Positions 54,660-63,495 of a stretch of 64,000 nucleotides of DNA are shown piece after piece. The notes below the pieces were generated by a model that saw nothing but the letters and a program-made list of their open reading frames with translations, was not told where the DNA came from and made no database searches. The position numbers were made by a program, and so were the translations under genes. Source of the DNA: Gemmatimonadota bacterium (lineage in GTDB: Bacteria > Gemmatimonadota > Gemmatimonadetes > Gemmatimonadales > GWC2-71-9); assembly GCA_016713435.1 (NCBI GenBank), contig JADJPD010000005.1:174001-238000 (forward strand), in the 5' to 3' direction. Numbering within the stretch: position 1 is the stretch's first letter; each line of letters starts with the position of its first letter.

Positions 54660-55142
54660 AGCGGGGAATTTAGGGGGCGATGGGGGGTGGGGGTAGGCGT
54701 CCGGTGGCAGACCTGACCCCCGCACTCGCCCCGACCAAGCGGCGCGCCCGTCTCGCCACGTTTGCGCCACCCGCGACGTGACAACCGGTGTCAGCCTCGA
54801 CCGCGCTTGCCACCGCCATTCGCGACCGGTAGGTTCGGCCATTCCTCCCCTGCCAAGCCCCGCGGACGTACCCGAAGGTCCCTTGCCGGCGTCCTGGCGC
54901 TCCTGCCGGATCCGGACGCGCTCGCGTCGCGAACTGGCCATCACCGCGCCGCGGGCCGGGGACGTGGCCATGCTCCAGGAGATCACCAGACGTACCAGGC
55001 TGAGCGGCATCCCCCGCCCCGGCGATGCCGACACGGTCCCGGGTGTCGGGTGCGGCGCGCCGATGACGCTTCCGTTCCTGGACGGCGTCGCATCCGCCGG
55101 CGCCCGGTCCCACGCCACGACTGATCCGAGGGAGGACGCGCC
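54660..55142. other. 483-base gap between divergent ribD and VOC genes
   Basis: I see no convincing gene. Open frames on the plus strand (for example 54778-55146) have no recognisable family, codon bias or ribosome site. There is no FMN riboswitch signature. The gap must hold the promoters of the divergent units; a possible -10 TAAATT lies 8-13 bases before the ribD GTG. Confidence 0.5.
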
Positions 55143-55601
55143 ATGATCCCCGGTGCCCGCTACGGCCACACCAACCTGATCGCCGAGGACTGGCAGGCGC
55201 TGTCCCGGTTCTACCAGGACCTCTTTGGCTGCGTCCCCGTGCCGCCCGTGCGCGACTTCAAGGGGCCGGACCTGGAACGCGGCGCCGGGATCCCCGGGGC
55301 CGAGTTGCGGGGCGAGCACCTGCGCCTGCCCGGGCACGGGCCCGAGGGGCCAACGCTCGAGATCTTCAACTACAACATCCTCCGGGAGCGGGAAGCGGTG
55401 GCGGTCAACCGGCCGGGGTTCGGGCACATCGCCTTCGTCGTGGATGATGTCGCCGCGGCGCGGGAGGCGGTGCTCGCGGCCGGGGGGCGGGCCGTGGGGG
55501 ACGTGGTCACCCTGACGAACGCGCTCGGGAAGCAGCTCACGTGGGTGTACGTCACCGACCCGGAGGGGAATGTGCTGGAACTGCAGTCGCGGCCGCGGTG
55601 A
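55143..55601 (+). CDS. VOC/glyoxalase-family protein
   Basis: The 152-residue protein has two beta-alpha-beta-beta-beta modules (YGHTNLIAEDWQALSRFYQD; GFGHIAFVVDDVAAAREAVL) ending in TDPEGNVLELQSR, the vicinal-oxygen-chelate fold with His/Glu metal ligands. The substrate is unknown. ATG 55143 has GGGAGGA nine bases upstream. An epoxide hydrolase follows 28 bases later. Confidence 0.9.
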   Translation: MIPGARYGHTNLIAEDWQALSRFYQDLFGCVPVPPVRDFKGPDLERGAGIPGAELRGEHLRLPGHGPEGPTLEIFNYNILREREAVAVNRPGFGHIAFVVDDVAAAREAVLAAGGRAVGDVVTLTNALGKQLTWVYVTDPEGNVLELQSRPR

Positions 55602-55629
55602 GGCGGCGCCGCCCCGCTCCCCTCGACCC

Positions 55630-56793
55630 ATGAGCGCGCTCATCTCGCCAATGCACGTGACCCCCTTCAGGATCCATGTTCCGGACGAGGTCCTCGCGGA
55701 CCTCCGCACCCGCCTCCGCAGCACCCGCTGGCCCGCGCCGGCGCCAGGCCCCGCCTGGGCGCAGGGGACTGACCTCGCGTACCTCCAGCCCCTGCTCGGC
55801 TACTGGGCCGACGGCTTCGACTGGCGGGCGCAGGAAGGTCACCTGAACACCTTCCGGCACTTCCATGCCGAGCTCGATGGCATCCGGGTGCACTTCATCC
55901 ACGAGCGGGCCCGGGAGGGCCACGGCATCCCGCTGATCATCACGCACGGGTGGCCGAGCGCGTTCGTCGAACTGCTGCCGCTGGTGCCGCTGCTGACGGC
56001 CCCGGCGGCGCATGGCATCGAGGGGCCGGCGTTCGACCTCGTCATCCCCTCCCTGCCGGGCTACGGGTTCTCGGAGCGGCCGAGGTCCGCCAACTACCGC
56101 ACCGTCGCCCGGCTCTGGCACCAGCTCATGCAGGGGCTCGGCTACACGCGTTACGGCGCCGGCGGCGGGGATTTCGGGGCGGGGGTGGCCACGCACATGG
56201 CTCTCGAGGATCCGGCGCGCCTCATCGGCATCCACCTGACGACGCCGGAGCTGTGGCCGGCGACGGGCGCGGGGACCCGGCCCTTGAGCGACGCGGAGGC
56301 GGCGTACGTGCGGCAGGTGCAGGCGTGGGACGCCGTCGAGCGGGGCTACTCCGCCATCCAGTCCACCCGGCCGCAGACGCTCGGGTATGCGCTCAACGAC
56401 TCCCCGGCCGGCCTCGCGGCCTGGCTGCTGGAGAAGTGGCGCTCCTGGAGCGATTCGGGCGGCGACCTCGAGGCGCGCTTCTCGCGGGAGTTCCTGCTGA
56501 CACTGCTGACGATCTACTGGGCGACGGGTTCGATCACCACGTCACTGCGCGACTACTACGACAACCGCTGGGAGCCGGCGGAGATCCCCGCGGGTATGCG
56601 GGTGCCGGTCCCGGCCGGTTTCGCCAACTTCCACCACAACTACGTGTCCGAGGGGAGCCCGCCGAGGGAGTGGGTGGAACGGCTGTACGACATCCGGCGA
56701 TGGACGGAAATGCCGCACGGCGGTCACTTCGCGGCCGCGGAGGAGCCGGTTCAGCTGGCGCGGGATCTGGCGGCGTTCTTCGGAACGCTCTAG
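55630..56793 (+). CDS. Epoxide hydrolase (alpha/beta hydrolase with EHN domain)
   Basis: The 387-residue enzyme has an N-terminal epoxide-hydrolase domain (FRIHVPDEVLADLRTRLRST; LNTFRHFHAELDGIRVHFIH), oxyanion motif HGWP, nucleophile elbow GGGDFGAG with Asp, the cap, and catalytic His in PHGGHFAAAEEP. It hydrolyses epoxides to diols; the natural substrate is unclear. ATG 55630 precedes the EHN core; in-frame extension upstream overlaps the VOC gene. Confidence 0.93.
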   Translation: MSALISPMHVTPFRIHVPDEVLADLRTRLRSTRWPAPAPGPAWAQGTDLAYLQPLLGYWADGFDWRAQEGHLNTFRHFHAELDGIRVHFIHERAREGHGIPLIITHGWPSAFVELLPLVPLLTAPAAHGIEGPAFDLVIPSLPGYGFSERPRSANYRTVARLWHQLMQGLGYTRYGAGGGDFGAGVATHMALEDPARLIGIHLTTPELWPATGAGTRPLSDAEAAYVRQVQAWDAVERGYSAIQSTRPQTLGYALNDSPAGLAAWLLEKWRSWSDSGGDLEARFSREFLLTLLTIYWATGSITTSLRDYYDNRWEPAEIPAGMRVPVPAGFANFHHNYVSEGSPPREWVERLYDIRRWTEMPHGGHFAAAEEPVQLARDLAAFFGTL

Positions 56794-56914
56794 GGCCCGG
56801 TCGCGGAGGCCGCCCGCGGGCACGCGGTGCGGGGCCCCGACTTGGCGGGGCGCGCCCATGAGCAGGACCTGCCAATGACCAGCGCCCCCCGGGCGCGCTC
56901 GCTGACCGTCGGGC

Positions 56915-57889
56915 CTAGAACTGCAGCCCGAACCCCACCCCGCCGAAGAACCGGCTGCCGCTCGGGTCGTTGAGCTCGAACGGGGTGGCGAGCGGCGTCT
57001 TCTTGCCCACCTGGAGCCCCCCTTCCGCCCAGAGCGAGAGCGGGCCGGCGGTGAGGCCCAGGTTGAGGGCCGTCACGATCCGCGAGGTGCTGAGGGACAC
57101 CGCCACCGTGCTGTCCCCGCTCGCCGTGGTGGAGTCGGCAAAGGTGACGAGGCCGTCGCCCTTGAAGAGGTCCATGCCGGCACCCGCGGCGAGCGTCACG
57201 GGGCCCTTCTTCCCTCCGACCATCAGCCGGGCGTTGATGGCGGACAGCGAGGTGGAGAGCTGCATCGGGTCGCCGCCGGCCCGGTTGCCGAAGCGGACGC
57301 GCGGGATGTCCCGCTTCATGACGTTGAGCGAGACCGTGGGCATGTTCTTGGCCATGGCCAGCGCCGCCCGCATCCCGAAACCGAGCCCGAGGGCGAGCCC
57401 GCCCAGCTGCCGCGCGTTCTTGTCGATGGCGATGCGGGTCGTGGTCCCGGTGGGGATGAGCACGGCCGACGCCAGGAAATCCACCGTGGCGGTGCCGAGC
57501 GGCAGGGTCTTGCTGAAGAGGCCGAAGGCGGCGTCGAGCCGCGGGACCGGGACGGTGAGGCGCTTGTCCGCGGCGACCGTGTCGCGGGAGCCATCGTAGC
57601 CGACGTCCGGGATGGTCACCTTGGTGAAGCCCACCCGCCCCACCAGGCGGACGTGGCCCAGCTTGCCGATCCCGCCGGCGCTCCCGGGCAGCGGGTTGCC
57701 GCCGCTCACCAGCAGGCCCTCGATGGGCAGGAAGATCGTGAGCGCATCACTCGCGGCCTGGCAGACGCGGCCGCTGGCGAGCGTGTCGGCCGGGCAGCCG
57801 GCGGTGGCCTGGGCGGCGAGCCGCGGCGCCGGCATCACGGCGAGCAGCGCCAGCACGAGGGCGGCGGAACGGGGCAATGGCGGTCGCAT
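56915..57889 (-). CDS. Outer-membrane beta-barrel-like protein, paralogue 1
   Basis: The 324-residue protein has a signal peptide (ALVLALLAVMPAPRLAAQ), a short two-cysteine lead, and repeating beta-strand patterns that end in the aromatic-terminal GFGLQF, typical of outer-membrane barrels. It shares GLLVSGGNP, DVGYDGS and LALGLGFG-type segments with the next gene, so the two are tandem paralogues. Function is unknown; a family hit would need a search. Confidence 0.7.
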   Translation of the reverse strand: MRPPLPRSAALVLALLAVMPAPRLAAQATAGCPADTLASGRVCQAASDALTIFLPIEGLLVSGGNPLPGSAGGIGKLGHVRLVGRVGFTKVTIPDVGYDGSRDTVAADKRLTVPVPRLDAAFGLFSKTLPLGTATVDFLASAVLIPTGTTTRIAIDKNARQLGGLALGLGFGMRAALAMAKNMPTVSLNVMKRDIPRVRFGNRAGGDPMQLSTSLSAINARLMVGGKKGPVTLAAGAGMDLFKGDGLVTFADSTTASGDSTVAVSLSTSRIVTALNLGLTAGPLSLWAEGGLQVGKKTPLATPFELNDPSGSRFFGGVGFGLQF

Positions 57890-57913
57890 CACCCCGAGTA
57901 TCGGCCAAGGCAC

Positions 57914-57947
57914 GGCGGGCCTTGAAGCTCGCGCTCCAAGGCCCGCC
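57914..57947 (-). other. Stable hairpin between the two barrel genes
   Basis: GGCGGGCCTTG (57914-57924) pairs with CAAGGCCCGCC (57937-57947), an 11-bp stem with a 12-base loop, but no T run follows on either strand. It may modulate or process the shared mRNA. Confidence 0.4.
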
Positions 57948-57966
57948 CACCTGCCGGAAACCGGTC

Positions 57967-58944
57967 CTAGAACGAGAGCCGGATGCCCGCGCCCGCGAAG
58001 AGGCGCTTGTCGGCCGGGTCGTTGTTCTGGAACGTGGTGCGGAGGTTCTGGTCCTTCCCCATCTGGTAGCCCACCTCGGCGCCGATCTTGAAGACCGGGA
58101 GGTCGAGGGCGCCGGTGAGGAACATCATGGTGCGCGTGTTGTCGAGCTCGAGGGAGACCGGGATGACGGTCCCCGGCACGGCCTGGCTCTCGAAGGCGAT
58201 GTCCACGTCGCCGGTGTACTTGTCGTAGCCCAGGCCGGCGCCGACGGTCAGCACGGCGAACTTGTAGCCCGCCACCGCACGCAGGTTGGTGGCCTTGAGG
58301 TCGAGGCCGAACTGGTAGGTGTCGCCGCCGCTCTGGTCGCCGTAGGTGATCTTGGGGATGCTGCGGCGCATGTAGGAGACGGTGACGCTCGGGATGATGG
58401 CCTTCTGGCGGATCACGCCGACGCGGGCGCCGAAGCCCAGGCCCAGCGCCACGTCACCGATCTTCCGCGCGTCCTTGTCCACCGAGAGGTTGTCCACCTG
58501 CGTGGTCGGCAGCAGCTGGGCCGAGGCCAGCAGGTCCACCGAGAACAGGCCCGTCGGGCCGAAGCCCTTGAGGATGCCGAGCGCGCCCTCGACCAGGGGG
58601 GCCGGCGCGGTGATCTCATCGTCCTGGCTGACGGTGGTGGTGCTGCCGTCATAGCCCAGGTCGGGCACCGAGAGCTTGGTGGCGTTGACGCGCGCGGTGA
58701 GCGAGAGGTGCGGGAAGCCGCCCAGGGTGCTGGTGCTGCCGAGGACCGGGTTGCCGCCGCTCACCAGCAGGCCGAGCACCGGGTGGAACACCTGCGCGCC
58801 GTCGACGGCGGCGTTGCAGATGTTGATGTTCGACTGCGAGACGGTGATGAGGATGTTGTTGCACTCGGGGTACGCCGCCTGCGCAGCCGCCGCGGCCGGC
58901 GCGGCGAGAAGGGCGAGCGACAGCAGCATGGGCGAACGGCGCAT
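57967..58944 (-). CDS. Outer-membrane beta-barrel-like protein, paralogue 2
   Basis: The 325-residue protein has a signal peptide (LLSLALLAAPAAAAAQ), cysteines in AYPECNNILITVSQSNINIC, then GLLVSGGNPVLGST, DLGYDGSTTTVSQDD and alternating beta strands to a final GIRLSF. It is paralogous to the neighbour downstream. It lies 24 bases upstream (5') side of nothing but shares strand with purM, which ends 24 bases before it, so it may be a late gene of the fmdB-argS-pfkB-purM unit. Confidence 0.7.
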   Translation of the reverse strand: MRRSPMLLSLALLAAPAAAAAQAAYPECNNILITVSQSNINICNAAVDGAQVFHPVLGLLVSGGNPVLGSTSTLGGFPHLSLTARVNATKLSVPDLGYDGSTTTVSQDDEITAPAPLVEGALGILKGFGPTGLFSVDLLASAQLLPTTQVDNLSVDKDARKIGDVALGLGFGARVGVIRQKAIIPSVTVSYMRRSIPKITYGDQSGGDTYQFGLDLKATNLRAVAGYKFAVLTVGAGLGYDKYTGDVDIAFESQAVPGTVIPVSLELDNTRTMMFLTGALDLPVFKIGAEVGYQMGKDQNLRTTFQNNDPADKRLFAGAGIRLSF

Positions 58945-58967
58945 CGGCAACTCCGGATGTAGGGTGA

Positions 58968-59996
58968 CTAGGTCGAGAAGCGCACCCCCGTCTTGCCCCG
59001 GCGGATCTCGCCGAGCACCCAGGTGGGTACGCCAGCAGCAGTCGCGGCGGCTTGGGCGGCCGGGATGGCGGCGGCGGGCAGGACCCCGATGAGGCCCACG
59101 CCCAGGTTGAATACGTCGCGCATCTCGTCCGTGCTCACTCGTCCCGCGTCCTGCAGCGTCTGGAAGAGTGGCGGGAGCTTCCAGCTCCCAGCATCGACCA
59201 GGGCCTCGCAATCCTGAGGCAAAACCCGCACCAGATTCCCTGGGATCCCCCCGCCGGTGATGTGCGCGATGCCATGGAGGTGACCGAGGACCGGGCGGAC
59301 GGCGGTCACATAGCTCCGGTGCACGGCCAGCAGGGCGTCGGCCACCGTCTGGCCCGTATCTCCAAGCGTATCTTGGAGTTGGAGCTTCATGACGTCGAAG
59401 ATGATCCGCCGGGCCAGGGTGTAGCCGTTGGTGTGGAGGCCCGTCGAGGCATACGCCAGGAGGACGTCGCCGGGGACGATCGCATCACCGTGCAGGGCGT
59501 CATCTTCCTCGACCACCCCGATGATCGTGCCGGCGAGGTCAAAATTGCCGGGCTGGTAGAGCCCCGGCATTGCCGCAGTTTCCCCGCCGGCCAGTGCCAT
59601 GCCGTGGGCCCGGCACCCCCGGGCCACCCCCTCCACGATCCCGGCGATCTGCTGCACCGTGAGCGCCGCGCCCGCCACATAGTCCATGAAGGCCAGCGGG
59701 ATGCCGCCGTGGACCAGGATGTCGTTGACGCTGTGGTTGACGAGGTCCTCGCCCACCGTATCGAAGCGCTGCGCCTGCAGCGCCACGAGCACCTTGGTGC
59801 CGACGCCGTCGGTGCTCATGACCAGCACGGGCTTCTTCATCCCGGCCGGCACCCGCACCATCCCGCCGAAGGCGCCGACGTGCCCCACCGAGTGCTGGGT
59901 GCGCGTCCCCGCCACCAGCTGGCCGATCCGCTCCTTGGCCACCTCGGCGCTCACGAGATCCACGCCGGCCGCGGCGTACTGGCGCTGCTCGCTCAT
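58968..59996 (-). CDS. purM: Phosphoribosylformylglycinamidine cyclo-ligase (AIR synthetase)
   Basis: The 342-residue enzyme (QRQYAAAGVDLVSAEVAKER; MSTDGVGTKVLVALQ; VNHSVNDILVHGGIPLAFMD; GETAAMPGLYQPGNFDLAGT; HITGGGIPGNLVRVLP) makes AIR in purine synthesis. ATG 59996 overlaps the pfkB stop (ATGA). Confidence 0.96.
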   Translation of the reverse strand: MSEQRQYAAAGVDLVSAEVAKERIGQLVAGTRTQHSVGHVGAFGGMVRVPAGMKKPVLVMSTDGVGTKVLVALQAQRFDTVGEDLVNHSVNDILVHGGIPLAFMDYVAGAALTVQQIAGIVEGVARGCRAHGMALAGGETAAMPGLYQPGNFDLAGTIIGVVEEDDALHGDAIVPGDVLLAYASTGLHTNGYTLARRIIFDVMKLQLQDTLGDTGQTVADALLAVHRSYVTAVRPVLGHLHGIAHITGGGIPGNLVRVLPQDCEALVDAGSWKLPPLFQTLQDAGRVSTDEMRDVFNLGVGLIGVLPAAAIPAAQAAATAAGVPTWVLGEIRRGKTGVRFST

Positions 59997-60913
59997 CCGA
60001 TGGCCTCCGCCACGTCGAAGTGGGTCAGGTCCTTGAAGCTGCGCACGCGGGTCTGCAGCGCCGCCGGGTCCACGCCCTCGAAGCCGCCCACGCTGAAGCT
60101 CGACACCGCAAAGGAGCCCATGGCCGAGCCGTAGACCATGGCGCGCCGGAAGCCGGCACTCGAGAGGTCGCCGGTGCGGGCGACGTAGCCGAGGAAGCCG
60201 CCGGCGAAGCTGTCGCCGGCGCCGGTGGGATCGAACACCTCCTCCATGGGGAAGGCCGGGCAGTAGAACGACTTGCCGGTCTCCGCCAGGAAGGCGCCGT
60301 GCTCGCCGCGCTTGATGACCACCCGGCGCGGCCCCTGCGAGAGCACCCAGCGCGCGGCGCGATGGATGTTCCAGTCGCCGGAGAGCTGGCGGATCTCCTC
60401 GTCGTTGACGATGAGCAGGTCCACCCGCTTGAGGACCTTGAGCAGCGTCTCCTTCTCGCTCGAGATCCAGTAGTTCATGGTGTCGCAGGCCACGAGCTGC
60501 GGGTCCTTGACCTGGTCGAGCACCGCGAGCTGGAGCGCGGGATGGATGTTCCCCAGGAACACGTACGGCGTGTCGGCGAAGGCCCGGGGGATCTGCGGCT
60601 TGAAATCGGCGAAGACGCCGAGGCGCGTCTCCAGGGTGTCGCGGCTGGCCAGGTCGAAGCTGTACTTCCCCTTCCACCGGAAGCTCTCGCCCTTGGCCTG
60701 CACCACGCCCGACCAGTCGATGCCCCGCGGGGCGAGCTTCTCGAGGTCCCCCTTGGGGAAGTCGTCGCCGATGACGCCGACGACGCGGACGCCCGTCAGC
60801 AGCGAGGCGGCCACGCTGAAGTAGGTGGCGGACCCGCCGAGCGCGTCCGTGACGGCGCCGAACGGGGTTTCCACGGAATCGAGGGCGACGCTGCCGACGA
60901 CGAGCAGTCTCAT
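59993..60913 (-). CDS. PfkB-family carbohydrate/nucleoside kinase
   Basis: The 306-residue kinase has GGSATYFSVAASLL near the N-terminus and DPTGAGDSFAGGFLGYVA with the catalytic Asp near residue 230. This subgroup often sits by purM and may act on a ribonucleoside, but the substrate is not shown. Five bases separate it from argS. Confidence 0.9.
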   Translation of the reverse strand: MRLLVVGSVALDSVETPFGAVTDALGGSATYFSVAASLLTGVRVVGVIGDDFPKGDLEKLAPRGIDWSGVVQAKGESFRWKGKYSFDLASRDTLETRLGVFADFKPQIPRAFADTPYVFLGNIHPALQLAVLDQVKDPQLVACDTMNYWISSEKETLLKVLKRVDLLIVNDEEIRQLSGDWNIHRAARWVLSQGPRRVVIKRGEHGAFLAETGKSFYCPAFPMEEVFDPTGAGDSFAGGFLGYVARTGDLSSAGFRRAMVYGSAMGSFAVSSFSVGGFEGVDPAALQTRVRSFKDLTHFDVAEAIG

Positions 60914-60917
60914 CAGG

Positions 60918-62549
60918 TCACATCCGGTCGGGGGCCGAGAGGCCGAGAAGGGTGAGGCCGTTGGCGAGGACGATGCGGGCCGCGCGCGCGAGCGCGAGGC
61001 GGGCCGCCTCCGTGTCCGCGGCCTCGCCGAGGACGCGGCACTTGTGGTACCAGCCGTGCGCCAGGCGCGCCAGGTCCTCGAGGTAATCGGTGAGCTTGTG
61101 GGGCTCGCGGCTCTTCGCGGCGCGGGCCACCACCTCCGGGAACACCGCGAGCTTCTTGAGCAGCTCCAGGTCTTCCGGCGCGGGCAGCGCCTCGAGCTTC
61201 ACGTCGCCCGTGGCGGATTCCGGGTCGCGGCCCGCCACGCGGAAGATGCCGCTCATCCGCGCGTGGGCCATCTGCACGTAGAAGATCGGGTTCTCGTCGG
61301 TCTGCTTCCGGGCCAGGTCCACGTCGAAGGTGAACGGCGACTGGCCCGGGCGCATCAGGAAGAAGTAGCGGGTGGCATCCACCCCCACCCAGTCCACGAG
61401 GTCGCGGAGCGTCACGAACTCGCCCGACCGCTTGGACATCCGGACCTCTTCCCCGCCCTTCATGACCTTCACCAGCTGGACCAGCGCCACCTCGAAATAG
61501 TCCTCGCCGTAGCCCAGCGCCCGCAGCACGCCGCGCATCCGCGGGATGTAGCCGTGGTGGTCGGCGCCCCAGACGTCGATGACCCGCTCGAAGCCCCGCT
61601 CGTGCTTGTCGATGTGGTAGGCGATGTCGGGGACGAAGTAGGTGAGCGAGCCGTCGCTCTTGCGGAGCACGCGGTCCTTGTCGTCCCCGTACTCGCTGGT
61701 GCGGAGGAACAGCGCCCCGTCCTGGTGGTAGGTCAGGCCCCGCTCGGCGAGGAGCGCCAGGGCCGCGTCCACCTTGCCCTGGTCCCGCACGGCCTTCTCG
61801 GAGCTCCACACGTCGAAGACCACCCGCAGGTCGCGGAGCAGCTCCTCCTGCTCGGCCCGGAGCAGCCCGGGGGCGACCGTCGCGAACGCCAGGCCCTGCT
61901 CCGCGGTCAGGCCCGCCAGTTCGGGATGCTTCGCCACCAGGGCCTGGGCCAGTTCCACGAGGTACTGGCCGTGGTAGCCCCCCTCGGGAATCTCGGCCGG
62001 GCGCCCCAGCTGCTGCTCGATGCGCGCCCACAGGGACTGGATGACGCGGTCGATCTGGACCCCCGCGTCGTTGATGTAGAACTCGCGGGTGACGGCGTGC
62101 CCCGTCCACTCGAGCAGCGCCGCGATGGCGTCGCCCAGGCAGGCGCCGCGGCCGTGGCCCACGTGCAGGGGCCCCGTGGGGTTGGCCGAGACGAACTCGA
62201 CGTTCACCCGCTGCCCCGCGCCGGCGTCCCCCCGGCCGAAGGCGGGCCCGGCGGAGATGATGGTGGCCAGCAGGGAATGAAGCGCGTCCTGCGCCAGCCA
62301 GAAGTTGATGAAGCCGGGACCGGCGATCTCGGTCTTGGCCACCACGCTGGCCGGGAGCTGGAGCTCGGCCGTGATCTTCTGGGCCAGGGCGCGGGGATTG
62401 GCCTTGAGCGGCTTGGCGAGGAGCATCGCCAGGTTGGTGGAGAGGTCCCCATGGCCGCCGTCCCGGGGGCGCTCCAGCACGAAGCCCGCGTCCGCCACCC
62501 CGAGGTGGGCGGCGACGCGGGCCAGTTCGGCGCGGATGACCTCGCTCAC
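60918..62549 (-). CDS. argS: Arginyl-tRNA synthetase
   Basis: The 543-residue class I synthetase has a HIGH-type motif in NPTGPLHVGHGRGACLGD near residue 112 and a MSKRSGEF KMSKS-type loop, plus the C-terminal DALR anticodon-binding domain (AHARMSGIFR). GTG 62549 overlaps the fmdB stop (GTGA). Confidence 0.96.
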   Translation of the reverse strand: MSEVIRAELARVAAHLGVADAGFVLERPRDGGHGDLSTNLAMLLAKPLKANPRALAQKITAELQLPASVVAKTEIAGPGFINFWLAQDALHSLLATIISAGPAFGRGDAGAGQRVNVEFVSANPTGPLHVGHGRGACLGDAIAALLEWTGHAVTREFYINDAGVQIDRVIQSLWARIEQQLGRPAEIPEGGYHGQYLVELAQALVAKHPELAGLTAEQGLAFATVAPGLLRAEQEELLRDLRVVFDVWSSEKAVRDQGKVDAALALLAERGLTYHQDGALFLRTSEYGDDKDRVLRKSDGSLTYFVPDIAYHIDKHERGFERVIDVWGADHHGYIPRMRGVLRALGYGEDYFEVALVQLVKVMKGGEEVRMSKRSGEFVTLRDLVDWVGVDATRYFFLMRPGQSPFTFDVDLARKQTDENPIFYVQMAHARMSGIFRVAGRDPESATGDVKLEALPAPEDLELLKKLAVFPEVVARAAKSREPHKLTDYLEDLARLAHGWYHKCRVLGEAADTEAARLALARAARIVLANGLTLLGLSAPDRM

Positions 62550-62851
62550 TCCGCGGCCTTCTTGGCCGGCTTGTCCGCCTTGGGCGCGGGCTTGCTTTCG
62601 CTGGTGCTCGGCGTGGCGGGAGTGCTGGGCGCGCTCGCGGCGGCGTCGCCGCTCTTGCGCGGCCCCTTGCCGTCCTTGCCGTAGTCCGTGATGTAGAACC
62701 CGCTCCCCTTGAACACCAGGCCGGCCCCGCCGGAGATCTTCCGGCTGGCCGCCTTGCCGCAGGTCGGGCACTTGGCCCGCGGCTTGTCGGACATCTTCTG
62801 GAACAGCTCGAATTCATGCCCCGCCGGGCACTGATACTCGTACGTCGGCAT
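62546..62851 (-). CDS. FmdB-family zinc-ribbon protein
   Basis: The 101-residue protein starts PTYEYQCPAGHEFELFQKMS with CPTCG (a CxxH/CxxC-type zinc ribbon), then GSGFYITDYGKDGKGPRK, and ends in an Ala/Pro/Lys-rich tail. FmdB proteins are putative regulators. ATG 62851 has GGAGG just upstream. It leads the argS unit. Confidence 0.92.
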   Translation of the reverse strand: MPTYEYQCPAGHEFELFQKMSDKPRAKCPTCGKAASRKISGGAGLVFKGSGFYITDYGKDGKGPRKSGDAAASAPSTPATPSTSESKPAPKADKPAKKAAE

Positions 62852-62888
62852 CACCCCTCCGGATCCACCTAAAGAAAACAGCCGCAAT

Positions 62889-62917
62889 ATCTTAGCGACC
62901 TCGGAGGGGGTATTCAA
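62889..62917 (-). promoter_or_regulatory. Sigma70-type promoter of the fmdB-argS unit
   Basis: On the minus strand TTGAAT (62917-62912) and TAAGAT (62894-62889) are 17 bases apart, giving a start about 30 bases before the fmdB ATG. The match resembles the rpsT promoter. Confidence 0.78.
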
Positions 62918-62966
62918 GGCGGACCCACGTCTCAGCGGGCTTCGGACCGTCAGAGACGCGCGCACT

Positions 62967-63004
62967 AACGCAGAGGCGCAAAGGACGCGGAGGTGCGCAG
63001 AGGG
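62967..63004 (+). repeat. Left arm of an inverted repeat flanking the GxxExxY gene
   Basis: The 38-base segment begins AACGCAGAGGCGCA and ends GCGCAGAGGG. It matches, with about four differences, the reverse complement of 63387-63423, so the two arms face each other around the GxxExxY gene. Confidence 0.75.
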
Positions 63005-63010
63005 CTGGAG

Positions 63011-63430
63011 TCAGAGGTTGTTCACGACGCGGCGGACGCCACGCCATAGGCGAGGGACGTTGAAGTTGATCAAGAGGCCGAGTCGCTGGTCGGCGGGCGG
63101 AGGTAGGTGAGCATCTGAACGGTGTGGACGTCGGTCAGCCCATCCATCGCCTTGAGCTCAACCAGGACGGCGCCCTGCGACCAGCAGATCGACCCGGTAG
63201 GGTTCCGTCAGCAGGAGCCCCTTGTAGCTGGCCGTCCAGGGGACCTGACGTCCGTGCTCGAGGCCGCGAAGGGTCAACTCCCTGGCAAGGCACTCCTCAT
63301 AGATCGATTCCAGCAAGCCGGGCCCGAGATGCCGGTGCACCTCCACCGCGGCCCCGATGATCCGCTCGGAAAGGACATTGGCATTCCCCTCTGCGGCCTC
63401 CGCGTTCTCTGCGCCTCTGCGTTGAGTCAC
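63011..63430 (-). pseudogene. GxxExxY-family gene with two compensating indels
   Basis: From GTG 63430 one frame gives IIGAAVEVHRHLGPGLLESI, YEECLARELTLRGLEH and EPYRVDLLV, the GxxExxY core. A shift near 63165-63175 is needed to continue VLVELKAMDGLTDVHTVQML, and a second near 63093-63101 to reach QRLGLLINFNVPRLWRGVRR and the stop at 63011. The whole span is a multiple of three, so one insertion and one deletion are implied. Family function is unknown. The start region overlaps the right inverted-repeat arm. Confidence 0.75.
63387..63423 (-). repeat. Right arm of the inverted repeat flanking the GxxExxY gene
   Basis: Read on the minus strand, this 37-base segment begins AACGCAGAGGCGCAGAG and ends CCGCAGAGGG, nearly identical to 62967-63004. 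It falls within the first codons of the GxxExxY frame, encoding an RGAENAEAAEG-like stretch. Confidence 0.75.
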
Positions 63431-63495
63431 ACCGTCACTCCGGCAACAAGGGAATGGCGGCGACGCTACCGAGGTGGGCTCACCGGCCGATCAAC

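Noticed and set aside
54660..55142. FMN riboswitch before ribD, or a gene at 54778-55146
   Set aside because: No AGGGTGAAATTCCC or CCGGCGG aptamer pieces; the open frame has no family, no codon bias and no ribosome site.
63158..63160. In-frame TGA of the GxxExxY gene as a selenocysteine codon, given selB in the window
   Set aside because: Similarity continues in a different frame, not past the TGA in the same frame.
62967..63423. CRISPR array from the GCAGAG repeats
   Set aside because: Only two arms, in inverted orientation, around a gene; no regular spacers.
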